Shown here in pieces: positions 49,193-61,157 of a DNA stretch of 64,000 bases. A program made the translations under genes and the position numbers. The notes beneath the pieces were generated by a model. It ran no database searches. It had not been told where the DNA came from and saw only the letters and a program-made list of their open reading frames with translations. How positions within the stretch are numbered: position 1 is the stretch's first letter; the number at the start of each line of letters is the position of its first letter. Where the stretch lies: assembly GCA_026413225.1 (NCBI GenBank), contig CM048591.1, positions 48,159,239 through 48,223,238 of the forward strand, read 5' to 3'. The stretch comes from Otis tarda (lineage: Eukaryota > Chordata > Aves > Otidiformes > Otididae).

Positions 49193-49908
49193 AGAATCAT
49201 AGAATCATAGAATGGTTAGGATTGGAACGGATCTCCAAAGGTCATCTAGTCCAACCCGCCTGCAAGGAGCAGGGACATCCCCGACTAGATCAGGTTGCTC
49301 AGAGCCTCATCCAGCCTGGCCTTGAATGTTTCCAGGGATGGGGCATCCACCACCTCTCTGGGCCACTTGTCCCAGTGTTCCACCACCCTCATTGTCAAAA
49401 TTTTTTTCCTCATATCTAATCTAAATCTACCTTCCTCTATTTTAAAACCATTACCCCTATTCCTGTCACAGCAGACCTTACTGAACAGCCTCTCCCCGTC
49501 TTTCTTATAGGCCCCCTTGAGATACTGGAAGGCCACTATAGGGTCTCCCCAGAGCCTCCTCTTCTCCAGGCTGAACAACCCCAACTCTCTCAGCCTGTCC
49601 TTATAGGAGAGGTGCTTCAGCCTTCTGCTCATCTTTGTGGCCCCCCTTTGGACCCTCTCCAACTGGTCCATGTCCTTCTTATATTGGGGGCTCCAGAACT
49701 GGACACAGTACTCCAGGTGGGGTCTCACCAGGGCAGAGTAGAGGGGCAGAATCACCTCCCTCGACCTACTGGCCACTCTCCTCTTGAGGCAGCCCAGGAT
49801 GCGGTTGGCCTTCTGGGCCGCAAGGGTGCATTGCCGGTTCATGTTAAACTTCTCATCTACCATCACTCCCAAGTCCCTCTTCTCAGGGCTGGTCTCGATA
49901 CATTCAAT
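49193..49908 (-). mobile_element. 5'-truncated CR1 copy with open C-terminal ORF2 frame
   Basis: The left edge carries the CR1 terminal repeats (AGAATCATAGAATCATAG on +) and the right edge lies within ORF2. The minus-strand frame from about 49914 to 49285 stays open for 209 codons and covers the C-terminal region ([53 protein letters not shown]). It lacks the reverse transcriptase core and the endonuclease, so it cannot be autonomous. The open frame points to a relatively young insertion compared with the 26.9-kb copy. Confidence 0.95.
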
Positions 49909-52900
49909 CTGCAAGGTCAGCTACACTGTTGCAACGTAGGCTTGACTGACTTTCATTACTGTGAAAGTCTTTTTCCCAAGCATATTACAGTTGGGATTTT
50001 AATCTATGAACTACTGGTTGCTTTTTTTACATCCTCCCTCCCTTCCTGCACCCCACTCCCATGTCTCTTTCTTCTGGAGAAATAAGGGGAAAATGTGAAG
50101 AGAAAAAATGGTATTTATTTGCTGCAGTAAGTGTGCCTCATAGGAACTAGGTATACAGGCAAGCAGATTCAGGAGTTAGATCCTACCTGCTAATCATTCT
50201 TGGTCCTCATTGCAGGATGTTTTACATGGAGTCTGCATGTTCACAGTGAACTAGAGCTTTTGAGGTTTTTTGTTCTTCCAGTGAGGTCAAATTCAATTCC
50301 TTAGTAGTAATCTTGTGCAAGCCTGTGTACTGTGGGTCTCCTTCAGTGCCATTGCCAAGGATGGATCATTACAGAGAGTAGGAAGAGAGATGCAAATTAA
50401 AGCTATAGGTCTCTTTTCCCCTTCCTGCCATATCAGGATCCTTATAGCCCTCAGCCTGTTTCATCCAGTCAGGATTTATTCAATGTTTTTCATTGCATTT
50501 TTCTTACAATAAACTCCTTTGCATTTACTACTCAATGCAGTGGGATCTTTGGACCAGCTATCTACCTACAGGTGTTTCTCCCCATCACTGTATAAATGTT
50601 TGTGATTTGGAGGGTGGTGGGAGAGATTGTTGTTGTTGGGATGGGGTTGGGGTGATGCTATCCTGGGAACACAGATCCTTTCACACACATAGCTCTTAGA
50701 TTTCACTTCCATGAGATCAGCATTATCAAATTGGCTGAAGTTCTCCTGCTGCAAAAATACTGTAGAAAATATATGTTCTGGTTGAAGATAGAACTATTAG
50801 TTTAGTAAAACATACCACATAGGAGATTATTCATTTTCTTTTGCTTTTTTGTTTTTAACAAAAAACAACTTTTATTTAAGCAAAAGAGGCAAATAATCTG
50901 ACAATGATTTGTAGACATACATATGGGGGAGTAAGTTTGATTCCCTTGTCAGCAGAGAAGGATATTCTTCCAGAAAGTAACATTTAAAAGGATCCCAATT
51001 TGGGGATCCATCCTCCATTTCCAGGGAGACCTTTGCTTCTTTTGAACTTAGTCTCTGAACTTATATCTAATTTAGATTCTCATGTCAGACTGTATGCATC
51101 AGATTGCCAGTATTCGCTCATGGTGAAAACATGAAGCAAAATTGACTGAGAACTACATTGCAGTTCATGGGCACACAGGAGCAATACAATAAAAAAAAAG
51201 TTAAACCTTTTCAACACTCCAAACACAATGCAGAAAACCAAATGACACGCTTGATACTTTTATTTGTCTTCTCAGAGGAAAACCGAGGATTAAATAAGTG
51301 CAGTGGGACCAATACTCCTCATTACTGCTGATTATGTGTTGTCTCTGTGAGATGGCAGATGTTTTCCTGTCCTAATGTGTTTAATGTAATTGTTCCAGGA
51401 TGAAGTTTTGATCCACTGATCAAAGGGAGATGTTATGTGTGCTACAGACACCAGCTCCGTTCCTTTTATCAGTTTAAATGCAAAAAGATACAAACTGCAA
51501 CCTGATTAGAGCACTGTGTAGTTTTCATGTTTTTACTGTCTGATACCTGTATTGGCTCAATAATGTGGGTAAGTGGGATGAAGGAAAAAGGAAGATTGTT
51601 TCCCCTTGGTATATTCAACCAAACCAAAGTGGAGGAGTATCTGACTTTTCACAATCTGTTGAAATTTTTGCAGCCTTACACCCAAGTCAGAGTATTTGAC
51701 TGCACAAGGTTAACTGAAGTCTCAAGTGTTTTGCAGAACTTTTCTCCAGCAAGCATAGAAAACCTTTTTTTTTTTTTTGGAGGGAGGACTGGGGGGAGTG
51801 GAATGAAGGAAAGAGAAAGCTGTAGACCTGTAGCAGAGTTTTTATACTAAGGAAAAGTTAAGCCATGCTCTGTGATGTGCAGCACTCTCTCAGGTCCTTT
51901 AAGTCAGCGATAATTGAATGAAGTTCAGCAGTTCTGAGAGCTTGTTCCCTCAGAAGTATATCCACTTCTCTTGAGCTCTGGTTCTTTCCACCCAGCTGTC
52001 TTTTATTTTCTAGCATACTGTAGTGAGTTTTGAAGTCTTCAGTAAATTACACCTGCTCACTTCAGATAAAGGACCTTCTCTGCAATTTCACATGAGCCCT
52101 GTGCAAATGCAGTCCAGACCTGCAGTTACAGCAAGCAATGGCTTCAGTAGCCTTCTAGTAGAAAACCAGAAACCTTGCTGGTACATGCAGTCCTCTGCTG
52201 CATGATGAATGTCACTGATAAGAAGTTGATTCCAGTATATATTGGACTTTTATTGGGATGCTGCTCTTTAAAATGACACCAGTACCTTCCTATTACTCCA
52301 ACTGTGCCTAAAGTGAGCATCAGGGAGAAGAGTATTTTCATGTGCAGCTGCCATGTCTCTAGCTAAAGATCTTTTACCCCCTCGGTCACCATAGATGACT
52401 TTACCTTGGAGTTTCTTTATGCACATACTTCTTTTAATCTGCTTTGGCAACCATCCTGCATTAATTGTAGAGTGAGTAGAAAGCAAGAAAGATTTGTGGT
52501 CTTCAGTATTCAGAAGACCTATTCTCTAACAAGTCTTGATTACCTGCAAAAGAGAAGAATAATGCAGCTGAAACCTTGTAACTTTTATAAGTCAGAAGTG
52601 TAGACTGAGAGACTAATAGTTATTTAATGTCAGGTTTTCAGGGTTTATGACCCATACGCATTTATAAAATAAATGTAATGAAATCATTGTATCTTTTTGA
52701 CAAAGAAAGATTGGATGTTTGTTTTCAGTGGCGTTTTTGAGAAAGGTTTGATCTGATTGTTGTATGGGCTAGAAGAATGGGACAGCTGTGCATACCATAC
52801 TGTCTCATGGACAAGAGGAGATACTGTGCCAAGGGGTGCAAAGCAATTGAGAAAAAAAGGCTTACAATAAAACTCCTTTTGTTTTTCTTCCCAATTAACT

Positions 52901-53559
52901 CTGCCTACTCAGATCTGGTCTTGCCCTCAACTCATTTACTAAGGAGAAAAGAGAGACAGGAAGGTAAATGTTCCAAGCATGTACCTTGATTGTTCATATA
53001 CTGTGTCCTGGTTAACAGCATAAGAAGACTTATGGCTACGACATCTCTTTTATCAAGAAACATTTTTATATGAAGACTCCAATTAAGTTTTACCTATTTC
53101 TAGCACCTACTTTAAGCCAAGCTCCTTTCACTAAGATCCATTTGGGCTCCTGCTTGTGGCTGGTAGTTCCCAACTGGTAAGGGTTTAGTTATCTACTTCA
53201 ACTGTTTTTCAGCCAAGAGAAGAGTTTATGTCCTAGATTCCATGTATTGCAATTTGGTACACCATGGCTTTTCAATTGTAAGTGGTGAAAATATCTGCTG
53301 TTCTTAACCAGTGCTTTACAGAGAGTTGAAAAGTAATGTGTCAAAATAGTGAATACAACAGTTAGAATGTCATTGCCCCAAGAAAACTCTTTATTTTCTT
53401 GAGAGTATGTGCTGATCCTAGACTAATTCAATAACCTGTCTGCTCCTGATGAAACTTCAGAATTAGAGATTTCTGTTCTGTTTGGCTTAATATATTGGAT
53501 GTGAATGAAATAAATAGAAAGCAGAGTATCCTAGTTTATCCAGTTTTTAGTTTGCATGT
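49909..53559. other. AT-rich unique non-coding sequence next to the satellite
   Basis: No gene or dispersed repeat is recognised. A 107-codon plus-strand frame at 51527-51850 contains a poly-F run from a T tract and is not convincing. The border with the satellite is marked by a rise in CT content from about 53560. Confidence 0.55.
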
Positions 53560-53978
53560 AAGCCTCTGCTACCTTCGCCTACAGTTACCCTGCATTTCTC
53601 TTCCTCTCCACTTCGGTTCCCCTTCAAATCACTTTCCTTACCCCTTCGGCTTCCATATCCACTTCCCCTTCCACTTCCCCTTCGTCTTCCTCTCCACTTT
53701 CCTTCCCCTTTGAATCCCTTTCCCTTCCCCGTCCTCTTCCACTTCTTCTTCCCCATCCTATTGCCCTTCCTCTTCCCCTTCTTTCTTCCCCTTCCTATTC
53801 CCCTTCCTCTTCCCCTTCTTCTTCCCCTTCCTCTTCCTCTTCCTCTTCCCCTTCCGCTTCCTCTTCCCCTTCCCCTTCCGCTTCCCCTTCCCCTTCCCCT
53901 TCCCCTTCCGCTTCCCCTTCCCCTTCCCCTTCCGCTTCCTCTTCCCCTTCCCCTTCCACTTCCCGTTCCTCTTCCCCT
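53560..53978. repeat. Degenerate 6-bp-period edge of the satellite
   Basis: Pyrimidine-rich sequence becomes steadily more regular from left to right. It first reads as scattered CTTCC elements, then as a hexamer of the form TTCCNC, with N being C, T, G or A (for example CTTCCCCTTCCGCTTCCCC). The period changes to 5 bp at about 53978. Greater decay at the edge is typical of satellite arrays, where unequal exchange homogenises the interior. The 6-bp period may be the ancestral state or a separate repeat. Confidence 0.88.
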
Positions 53979-54180
53979 TCCCTTCCCTTCCCTTCCCTTC
54001 CCTTCCCTTCCCTTCCCTTCCCTTCCTTCCCTTCCCTTCCCTTCCCTTCCCTTCCCTTCCCTTCCCTTCCCTTCCCTTCCCTTCCCTTCCCTTCCCTTCC
54101 CTTCCTTCCCTTCCCTTCCCTTCCCTTCCCTTCCCTTCCCTTTTCCTTCCCTTCCCTTCCCTTCCCTTCCCTTCCCTTCC

Positions 54181-54307
54181 CTGCCCTGCCCTGCCCTGCC
54201 CTGCCCTGCCCTGCCCTGCCCTGCCCTGCCCTGCCCTGCCCTGCCCTGCCCTGCCCTGCCCTGCCCTGCCCTGCCCTGCCCTGCCCTTCCCTGCCCTGCC
54301 CTGCCCT
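54181..54307. repeat. TGCCC block 1
   Basis: About 25 units of CTGCC/TGCCC, with one TTCCC interruption near the end. It directly precedes a CTCCC block. Confidence 0.95.
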
Positions 54308-54309
54308 TC

Positions 54310-54357
54310 CCTCCCCTCCCTCCCCTCCCCTCCCCTCCCCTCCCCTCCCCTCCCCTT
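54310..54357. repeat. CTCCC block 1
   Basis: About nine units of CCCTC, including one 4-bp slip. Confidence 0.93.
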
Positions 54358-54360
54358 CCC

Positions 54361-55105
54361 TTCCCACACCTTCCCACACCTTCCCACACTTTCCCACACC
54401 TTCCCACACCTTCCCACACCTTCCCACACCTTCCCTTCCCACACCTTCCCTTCCCTTCCCACACCTTCCCTTCCCTTCCCTTCCCACACCTTCCCTTCCC
54501 TTCCCACACCTTCCCTTCCCTTCCCACACCTTCCCTTCCCTTCCCACACCTTCCCTTCCCTTCCCACACCTTCCCTTCCCTTCCCACACCTTCCCTTCCC
54601 TTCCCACACCTTCCCTTCCCTTCCCACACCTTCCCTTCCCACACCTTCCCTTCCCACACCTTCCCTTCCCACACCTTCCCTTCCCACACCTTCCCTTCCC
54701 ACACCTTCCCTTCCCACACCTTCCCTTCCCACACCTTCCCTTCCCCACACCTTCCCTTCCCACACCTTCCCTTCCCACACCTTCCCTTCCCACACCTTCC
54801 CTTCCCACACCTTCCCTTCCCTTCCCTTCCCTTCCCTTCCCTTCCCACACCTTCCCTTCCCACACCTTCCCTTCCCACACCTTCCCTTCCCACACCTTCC
54901 CTTCCCACACCTTCCCTTCCCACACCTTCCCTTCCCACACCTTCCCTTCCCACACCTTCCCTTCCCACACCTTCCCTTCCCACACCTTCCCTTCCCACAC
55001 CTTCCCTTCCCACACCTTCCCTTCCCACACCTTCCCTTCCCCACACCTTCCCTTCCCACACCTTCCCTTCCCACACCTTCCCACACCTTCCCACACCTTC
55101 CCTTC
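54361..55105. repeat. CACACC-type block 1 (11-, 16- and 21-bp units)
   Basis: It starts with 11-mers CACACCTTCCC, including one CACACTTTCCC variant near 54385. It passes to 21-bp units with three pentamers (54440-54640), then to regular 16-bp units with two pentamers (54640-55080). Unit length therefore changes along the block in steps of one pentamer. Confidence 0.93.
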
Positions 55106-55419
55106 CCTTCCCTTCCCTTCCCTTCCCTTCCCTTCCCTTCCCTTCCCTTCCCTTCCCTTCCCTTCCCTTCCCTTCCCTTCCCTTCCTTCCCTTCCCTTCC
55201 CTTCCCTTCCCTTCCCTTCCCTTCCCTTCCCTTCCCTTCCCTTCCCTTCCCTTCCCTTCCCTTCCCTTCCCTTCCCTTCCCTTCCCTTCCCTTCCCTTCC
55301 CTTCCCTTCCCTTCCCTTCCCTTCCCTTCCCTTCCCTTCCCTTCCCTTCCCTTCCCTTCCCTTCCCTTCCCTTCCCTTCCCTTCCCTTCCCTTCCTTCCC
55401 TTCCCTTCCCTTCCCTTCC

Positions 55420-55543
55420 CGCACCTTCCCTTCCCTTCCCGCACCTTCCCGCACCTTCCTTCCCTTCCCGCACCTTCCCTTCCTTCCCTTCCCTTCCCGC
55501 ACCTTCCCTTCCCTTCCCGCACCTTCCCTTCCCGCACCTTCCC
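55420..55543. repeat. CGCACC-type block 1
   Basis: About seven CGCACC hexamers, spaced by one to four TTCCC or TTCC units. This is one of the few places in the array with CpG. Confidence 0.93.
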
Positions 55544-55945
55544 TTCCCTTCCCTTCCCTTCCCTTCCCTTCCCTTCCCTTCCCTTCCCTTCCCTTCCCTT
55601 CCCTTCCCTTCCCTTCCCTTCCCTTCCCTTCCCTTCCCTTCCCTTCCCTTCCCTTCCCTTCCCTTCCCTTCCCTTCCCTTCCCTTCCCTTCCCTTCCCTT
55701 CCCTTCCCTTCCCTTCCCTTCCCTTCCTTCCCTTCCCTTCCCTTCCCTTCCCTTCCCTTCCCTTCCCTTCCCTTCCCTTCCCTTCCCTTCCCTTCCCTTC
55801 CCTTCCCTTCCCTTCCCTTCCCTTCCCTTCCCTTCCCTTCCTTCCTTCCCTTCCCTTCCCTTCCCTTCCCTTCCCTTCCCTTCCCTTCCCTTCCCTTCCC
55901 TTCCCTTCCCTTCCCTTCCTTCCCTTCCTTCCCTTCCACCTTCCC

Positions 55946-56321
55946 ACACCTTCCCACACCTTCCCACACCTTCCCACACCTTCCCACACCTTCCCACACC
56001 TTCCCACACCTTCCCACACCTTCCCACACCTTCCCACACCTTCCCACACCTTCCCACACCTTCCCACACCTTCCCTTCCCCACACCTTCCCACACCTTCC
56101 CACACCTTCCCACACCTTTCCACACCTTCCCACACCTTCCCACACCTTCCCACACCTTCCCACACCTTCCCTTCCCACACCTTCCCTTCCCACACCTTCC
56201 CACACCTTCCCACACCTTCCCACACCTTCCCACACCTTCCCACACCTTCCCACAGCTTCCCACACCTTCCCACACCTTCCCACACCTTCCCACACCTTCC
56301 CACACCTTCCCACACCTTCCC
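55946..56321. repeat. CACACC-type block 2, mostly pure 11-mers
   Basis: About 33 units, nearly all CACACCTTCCC, with variants CACACCTTTCC near 56112 and CACAGCTTCCC near 56252 and a few 16-bp units. Confidence 0.93.
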
Positions 56322-56533
56322 TTCCCTTCCCTTCCCTTCCCTTCCCTTCCCTTCCCTTCCCTTCCCTTCCCTTCCCTTCCCTTCCTTCCCTTCCCTTCCC
56401 TTCCCTTCCCTTCCCTTCCCTTCCCTTCCCTTCCCTTCCCTTCCCTTCCCTTCCCTTCCCTTCCCTTCCCTTCCCTTCCCTTCCCTTCCCTTCCCTTCCC
56501 TTCCCTTCCCTTCCCTTCCCTTCCCTTCCCTTC

Positions 56534-56635
56534 CCACACCTTCCCACACATTCCCACACCTTCCCACACCTTCCCACACATTCCCACACCTTCCCACACC
56601 TTCCCACACATTCCCACACCTTCCCACACCTTCCC
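56534..56635. repeat. 33-bp higher-order repeat of 11-mers
   Basis: Three cycles of CACACCTTCCC, CACACATTCCC, CACACCTTCCC. The A-for-C variant recurs at every third unit, so the homogenising unit here is a trimer of 33 bp. Confidence 0.9.
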
Positions 56636-57100
56636 TGCCCTTCCCTGCCCTTCCCTGCCCTTCCCTGCCCTTCCCTGCCCTGCCCTTCCCTGCCCTGCCC
56701 TTCCCTGCCCTGCCCTGCCCTTCCCTGCCCTTCCCTGCCCTTCCATGCCCTTCCCTGCCCTGCCCTTCCCTGCCCTTCCCTGCCCTGCCCTTCCCTGCCC
56801 TGCCCTTCCCTGCCCTGCCCTTCCCTGCCCTTCCCTGCCCTTCCCTTCCCGGCCCTTCCCTTCCCTGCCCTTCCCTTCCCTGCCCTTCCCTTGCCTGCCC
56901 TTCCCTTCCCTGCCCTTCCCTGCCCTTCCCTGCCCTTCCCTTCCCTGCCCTTCCCTTCCCTGCCCTTCCCTTCCCTGCCCTTCCCTGCCCCTTCCCTGCC
57001 CTGCCCTGCCCTGCCCTGCCCTGCCCTTCCCTGCCCTGCCCTGCCCTGCCCTGCCCTGCCCTGCCCTTCCCTGCCCTGCCCTTCCCTGCCCTGCCCTTCC
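56636..57100. repeat. Mixed TGCCC/TTCCC block 2
   Basis: TGCCC alternates with one or two TTCCC units, giving frequent 10- and 15-bp periods, plus single variants such as TTCCATGCCC near 56742 and GGCCC near 56850. It is the longest TGCCC-containing block and is less pure than the others. Confidence 0.93.
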
Positions 57101-57495
57101 CACACCTTCCCACACCTTCCCACACCTTCCCACACCTTCCCACACCTTCCCTTCCCACACCTTCCCTTCCCACATCTTCCCTTCCCACACCTTCCCACAC
57201 CTTCCCTTCCCACACCTTCCCACACCTTCCCTTCCCTTCCCACACCTTCCCTTCCCCTTCCCTTCCCACACCTTCCCTTCCCACACCTTCCGTTCCCTTC
57301 CCTTCCCACACCTTCCCTTCCCACACCTTCCCTTCCCACACCTTCCCTTCCCACACCTTCCCTTCCCACACCTTCCCGTCCCACACCTTCCCTTCCCACA
57401 CCTTCCCTTCCCACACCTTCCCTTCCCACACCTTCCCTTCCCACACCTTCCCTTCCCACACCTTCCCTTCCCACACCTTCCCTTCCCACACCTTC
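57101..57495. repeat. CACACC-type block 3
   Basis: 11-mers at the start, then 16- and 21-bp units. Private variants CACATCTTCCC (57171), TTCCG (57288) and CCCGTCCC (57375) help to trace its relation to block 4, which shares the last two. Confidence 0.92.
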
Positions 57496-57735
57496 CCTGC
57501 CCTGCCCTTCCCTGCCCTTCCCTTCCCTGCCCTTCCCTTCCCTTCCCTTCCCTTCCCTTCCCTTCCCTTCCCTTCCCTTCCCTTCCCTTCCCTTCCCTTC
57601 CCTTCCCTTCCCTTCCCTTCCCTTCCCTTCCCTTCCCTTCCTTCCCTTCCCTTCCCTTCCCTTCCCTTCCCTTCCCTTCCCTTCCCTTCCCTTCCCTTCC
57701 CTTCCCTTCCCTTCCCTTCCCTTCCCTTCCCTTCC

Positions 57736-57771
57736 CTCCCCTCCCCTCCCCTCCCCTCCCCTCCCCTCCCC
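57736..57771. repeat. CTCCC block 2
   Basis: Seven CTCCC units between a TTCCC run and CACACC-type block 4. A short impure TGCCC piece lies 200 bp upstream at 57496-57530. Confidence 0.93.
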
Positions 57772-57774
57772 TTC

Positions 57775-58243
57775 CCACACCTTCCCACACCTTCCCACAC
57801 CTTCCCACACTTTCCCACACCTTCCCACACCTTCCCACACCTTCCCTTCCCACACCTTTCCACACCTTCCCACACCTTCCCACACCTTCCCACACCTTCC
57901 CACACCTTCCCTTCCCACACCTTCCCTTCCCACACCTTCCCACACCTTCCCTTCCCACACCTTCCCACACCTTCCCTTCCCTTCCCACACCTTCCCTTCC
58001 CTTCCCTTCCCACACCTTCCCTTCCCACACCTTCCGTTCCCTTCCCTTCCCACACCTTCCCCTTCCCACACCTTCCCTTCCCACACCTTCCCTTCCCACA
58101 CCTTCCCTTCCCACACCTTCCCGTCCCACACCTTCCCCGTCCCACACCTTCCCGTCCCACACCTTCCCTTCCCACACCTTCCCTTCCCACACCTTCCCTT
58201 CCCACACCTTCCCTTCCCACACCTTCCCTTCCCACACCTTCCC
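57775..58243. repeat. CACACC-type block 4
   Basis: It carries CACACTTTCCC (57806) and CACACCTTTCC (57853) in the same order and nearly the same spacing as block 5, as well as TTCCG (58032) and three CCCGTCCC variants (58122-58155) related to those in block 3. Confidence 0.92.
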
Positions 58244-58401
58244 TTCCCTTCCCTTCCCTTCCCTTCCCTTCCCTTCCCTTCCCTTCCCTTCCCTTCCCTT
58301 CCTTCCCTTCCCTTCCCTTCCCTTCCCTTCCCTTCCCTTCCCTTCCCTTCCCTTCCCTTCCCTTCCCTTCCCTTCCCTTCCCTTCCCTTCCCTTCCCTTC
58401 C

Positions 58402-58515
58402 CTGCCCTGCCCTGCCCTGCCCTGCCCTGCCCTGCCCTGCCCTGCCCTGCCCTGCCCTGCCCTGCCCTGCCCTGCCCTGCCCTGCCCTGCCCTGCCCTGC
58501 CCTTCCCTGCCCTGC
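58402..58515. repeat. TGCCC block 3
   Basis: About 21 pure TGCCC units with one TTCCC interruption near the end. The same late interruption is seen in block 1. Confidence 0.94.
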
Positions 58516-58620
58516 CCTTCCCTTCCCTTCCCTTCCCTTCCCTTCCCTTCCCTTCCCTTCCCTTCCCTTCCCTTCCCTTCCCTTCCCTTCCCTTCCCTTC
58601 CCTTCCCTTCCCTTCCCTTC

Positions 58621-58676
58621 CCTCCACTCCCCTCCCCTCCCCTCCCCTCCCCTCCCCTCCCCTCCCCTTCCCTCCC
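58621..58676. repeat. CTCCC block 3
   Basis: About ten units, with an initial CTCCACTCCC variant and a terminal TTCCCTCCC. Confidence 0.93.
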
Positions 58677-59030
58677 CACACCTTCCCACACCTTCCCACA
58701 CTTTCCCACACCTTCCCACACCTTCCCACACCTTCCCTTCCCACACCTTTCCACACCTTCCCACACCTTCCCACACCTTCCCACACCTTCCCACACCTTC
58801 CCTTCCCACACCTTCCCTTCCCTTCCCACACCTTCCCTTCCCTTCCCTTCCCTTCCCTTCCCTTCCCTTCCTTCCCTTCCCACACCTTCCCTTCCCTTCC
58901 CACACCTTCCTTCCCTTCCCACACCTTCCCTTCCCTTCCCACACCTTCCCTTCCCTTCCCACACCTTCCCTTCCCTTCCCACACCTTCCCTTCCCTTCCC
59001 ACACCTTCCCTTCCCTTCCCACACCTTCCC
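58677..59030. repeat. CACACC-type block 5
   Basis: CACACTTTCCC (58697) and CACACCTTTCC (58742) repeat the pattern of block 4. The right part consists of 21-bp units, as in block 1. Confidence 0.92.
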
Positions 59031-59222
59031 TTCCCTTCCCTTCCCTTCCCTTCCCTTCCCTTCCCTTCCCTTCCCTTCCCTTCCCTTCCTTCCCTTCCCT
59101 TCCTTCCCTTCCCTTCCCTTCCTTCCCTTCCTTCCCTTCCCTTCCCTTCCCTTCCCTTCCCTTCCCTTCCCTTCCCTTCCTTCCTTCCCTTCCCTTCCCT
59201 TCCCTTCCCCTTCCCTTCCCTT

Positions 59223-59410
59223 CCCTGCCCTGCCCTGCCCTGCCCTGCCCTGCCCTGCCCTGCCCTGCCCCTGCCCTGCCCTGCCCTGCCCTGCCCCTGC
59301 CCTGCCCTGCCCTTTCCCTGCCCCTTCCCTGCCCTTCCCTGCCCTTCCCTGCCCTTCCCTTCCCTTCCCTTCCCTGCCCTGCCCTGCCCTGCCCTGCCCT
59401 GCCCTGCCCT
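59223..59410. repeat. TGCCC block 4, interrupted
   Basis: Pure TGCCC units with 6-bp slips (CCTGCCC near 59268 and 59294), then a TTCCC-rich middle and a second short TGCCC run. Confidence 0.92.
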
Positions 59411-59423
59411 TCCCTTCCCTTCC

Positions 59424-59451
59424 CCTCCCCTCCCCTCCCCTCCCCTCCCCT
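59424..59451. repeat. CTCCC block 4
   Basis: Five to six CTCCC units directly before CACACC-type block 6. Confidence 0.92.
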
Positions 59452-59453
59452 TC

Positions 59454-59797
59454 CCACACCTTCCCACACCTTCCCACACCTTCCCTTCCCACACCTTCCC
59501 TTCCCACACCTTCCCACACCTTCCCACACCTTCCCACACCTTCCCACACCTTCCCTTCCCACACCTTCCCTTCCCTTCCCACACCTTCCCTTCCCTTCCC
59601 ACACCTTCCCTTCCCACACCTTCCCTTCCCCTTCCCACACCTTCCCTTCCCTTCCCACACCTTCCCTTCCCTTCCCACACCTTCCCTTCCCTTCCCACAC
59701 CTTCCCTTCCCTTCCCCACACCTTCCCTTCCCTTCCCACACCTTCCCTTCCCTTCCCACACCTTCCCTTCCCACACCTTCCCTTCCCACACCTTCCC
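59454..59797. repeat. CACACC-type block 6
   Basis: 11- and 16-mers lead into 21-bp units, with TTCCCC slips at about 59630 and 59715. The CACACTTTCCC marker of blocks 1, 4 and 5 is absent. Confidence 0.92.
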
Positions 59798-60073
59798 TTC
59801 CCTTCCTTCCCTTCCCTTCCCTTCCCTTCCCTTCCCTTCCCTTCCCTTCCCTTCCCTTCCCTTCCCTTCCCTTCCTTCCCTTCCCTTCCCTTCCCTTCCT
59901 TCCTTCCCTTCCCTTCCTTCCCTTCCCTTCCCTTCCCTTCCCTTCCCTTCCCTTCCCTTCCCTTCCCTTCCCTTCCCTTCCCTTCCCTTCCCTTCCCTTC
60001 CCTTCCTTCCCTTCCTTCCTTCCTTCCTTCCTTCCCTTCCCTTCCTTCCCTTCCCTTCCCTTCCCTTCCTTCC

Positions 60074-60303
60074 CGCACCTTCCCTTCCCGCACCTTCCCT
60101 TCCCGCACCTTCCCTTCCCTTCCCTTCCTTCCTTCCCTTCCCTTCCCTTCCCTTCCCGCACCTTCCCTTCCCCGCACCTTCCCTTCCCGCACCTTCCCTT
60201 CCCGCACCTTCCCTTCCCGCACCTTCCCTTCCCGCACCTTCCCTTCCCGCACCTTCCCTTCCCTTCCCTTCCCGCACCTTCCCTTCCCTTCCCGCACCTT
60301 CCC
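60074..60303. repeat. CGCACC-type block 2
   Basis: Mostly 16-bp units (CGCACC plus two TTCCC), with longer spacers at both ends. Confidence 0.93.
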
Positions 60304-60526
60304 TTCCCTTCCCTTCCCTTCCCTTCCCTTCCCTTCCTTCCCTTCCCTTCCCTTCCCTTCCTTCCTTCCTTCCCTTCCCTTCCCTTCCCTTCCTTCCCTT
60401 CCCTTCCCTTCCTTCCCTTCCCTTCCCTTCCCTTCCTTCCCTTCCCTTCCTTCCCTTCCCTTCCTTCCCTTCCCTTCCTTCCCTTCCCTTCCCTTCCTTC
60501 CCTTCCCTTCCCTTCCCTTCCCTTCC

Positions 60527-60709
60527 CGCACCTTCCCGCACCTTCCCTTCCCGCACCTTCCCTTCCCGCACCTTCCCTTCCCGCACCTTCCCTTCCCGCA
60601 CCTTCCCTTCCCTTCCCCGCACCTTCCCTTCCCGCACCTTCCCTTCCCTTCCCTTCCCTTCCCTTCCCGCACCTTCCCTTCCCTTCCCTTCCCTTCCCGC
60701 ACCTTCCCT
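60527..60709. repeat. CGCACC-type block 3
   Basis: Starts with one 11-mer, then 16-bp units, then widely spaced hexamers. Confidence 0.93.
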
Positions 60710-60881
60710 TCCCTTCCCTTCCCTTCCTTCCCTTCCCTTCCCTTCCCTTCCCTTCCTTCCCTTCCCTTCCCTTCCCTTCCCTTCCCTTCCCTTCCCTTCC
60801 CTTCCCTTCCCTTCCCTTCCCTTCCCCTTCCCTTCCCTTCCCTTCCCTTCCCTTCCCTTCCCTTCCCTTCCCTTCCCTTCC

Positions 60882-60952
60882 CGCACCTTCCCTTCCCTTC
60901 CCGCACCTTCCCTTCCCTTCCCGCACCTTCCCTTCCCTTCCCGCACCTTCCC
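60882..60952. repeat. CGCACC-type block 4
   Basis: Four regular 21-bp-spaced hexamers between TTCCC runs. Confidence 0.93.
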
Positions 60953-61157
60953 TTCCCTTCCCTTCCTTCCCTTCCTTCCCTTCCCTTCCCTTCCTTCCTT
61001 CCCTTCCCTTCCCTTCCCTTCCCTTCCTTCCTTCCCTTCCCTTCCCTTCCCTTCCTTCCTTCCCTTCCCTTCCCTTCCCTTCCCTTCCCTTCCCTTCCCT
61101 TCCCTTCCCTTCCCTTCCCTTCCCTTCCCTTCCCTTCCCTTCCTTCCCTTCCCTTCC

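Noticed and set aside
51527..51850. 107-codon plus-strand frame
   Set aside because: It contains a Phe run from a T tract and no recognisable domain.
54361..55105. CRISPR-like regular spacing of CACACC elements
   Set aside because: The intervening sequences are themselves TTCCC repeats, not unique spacers, and the genome is a bird's.
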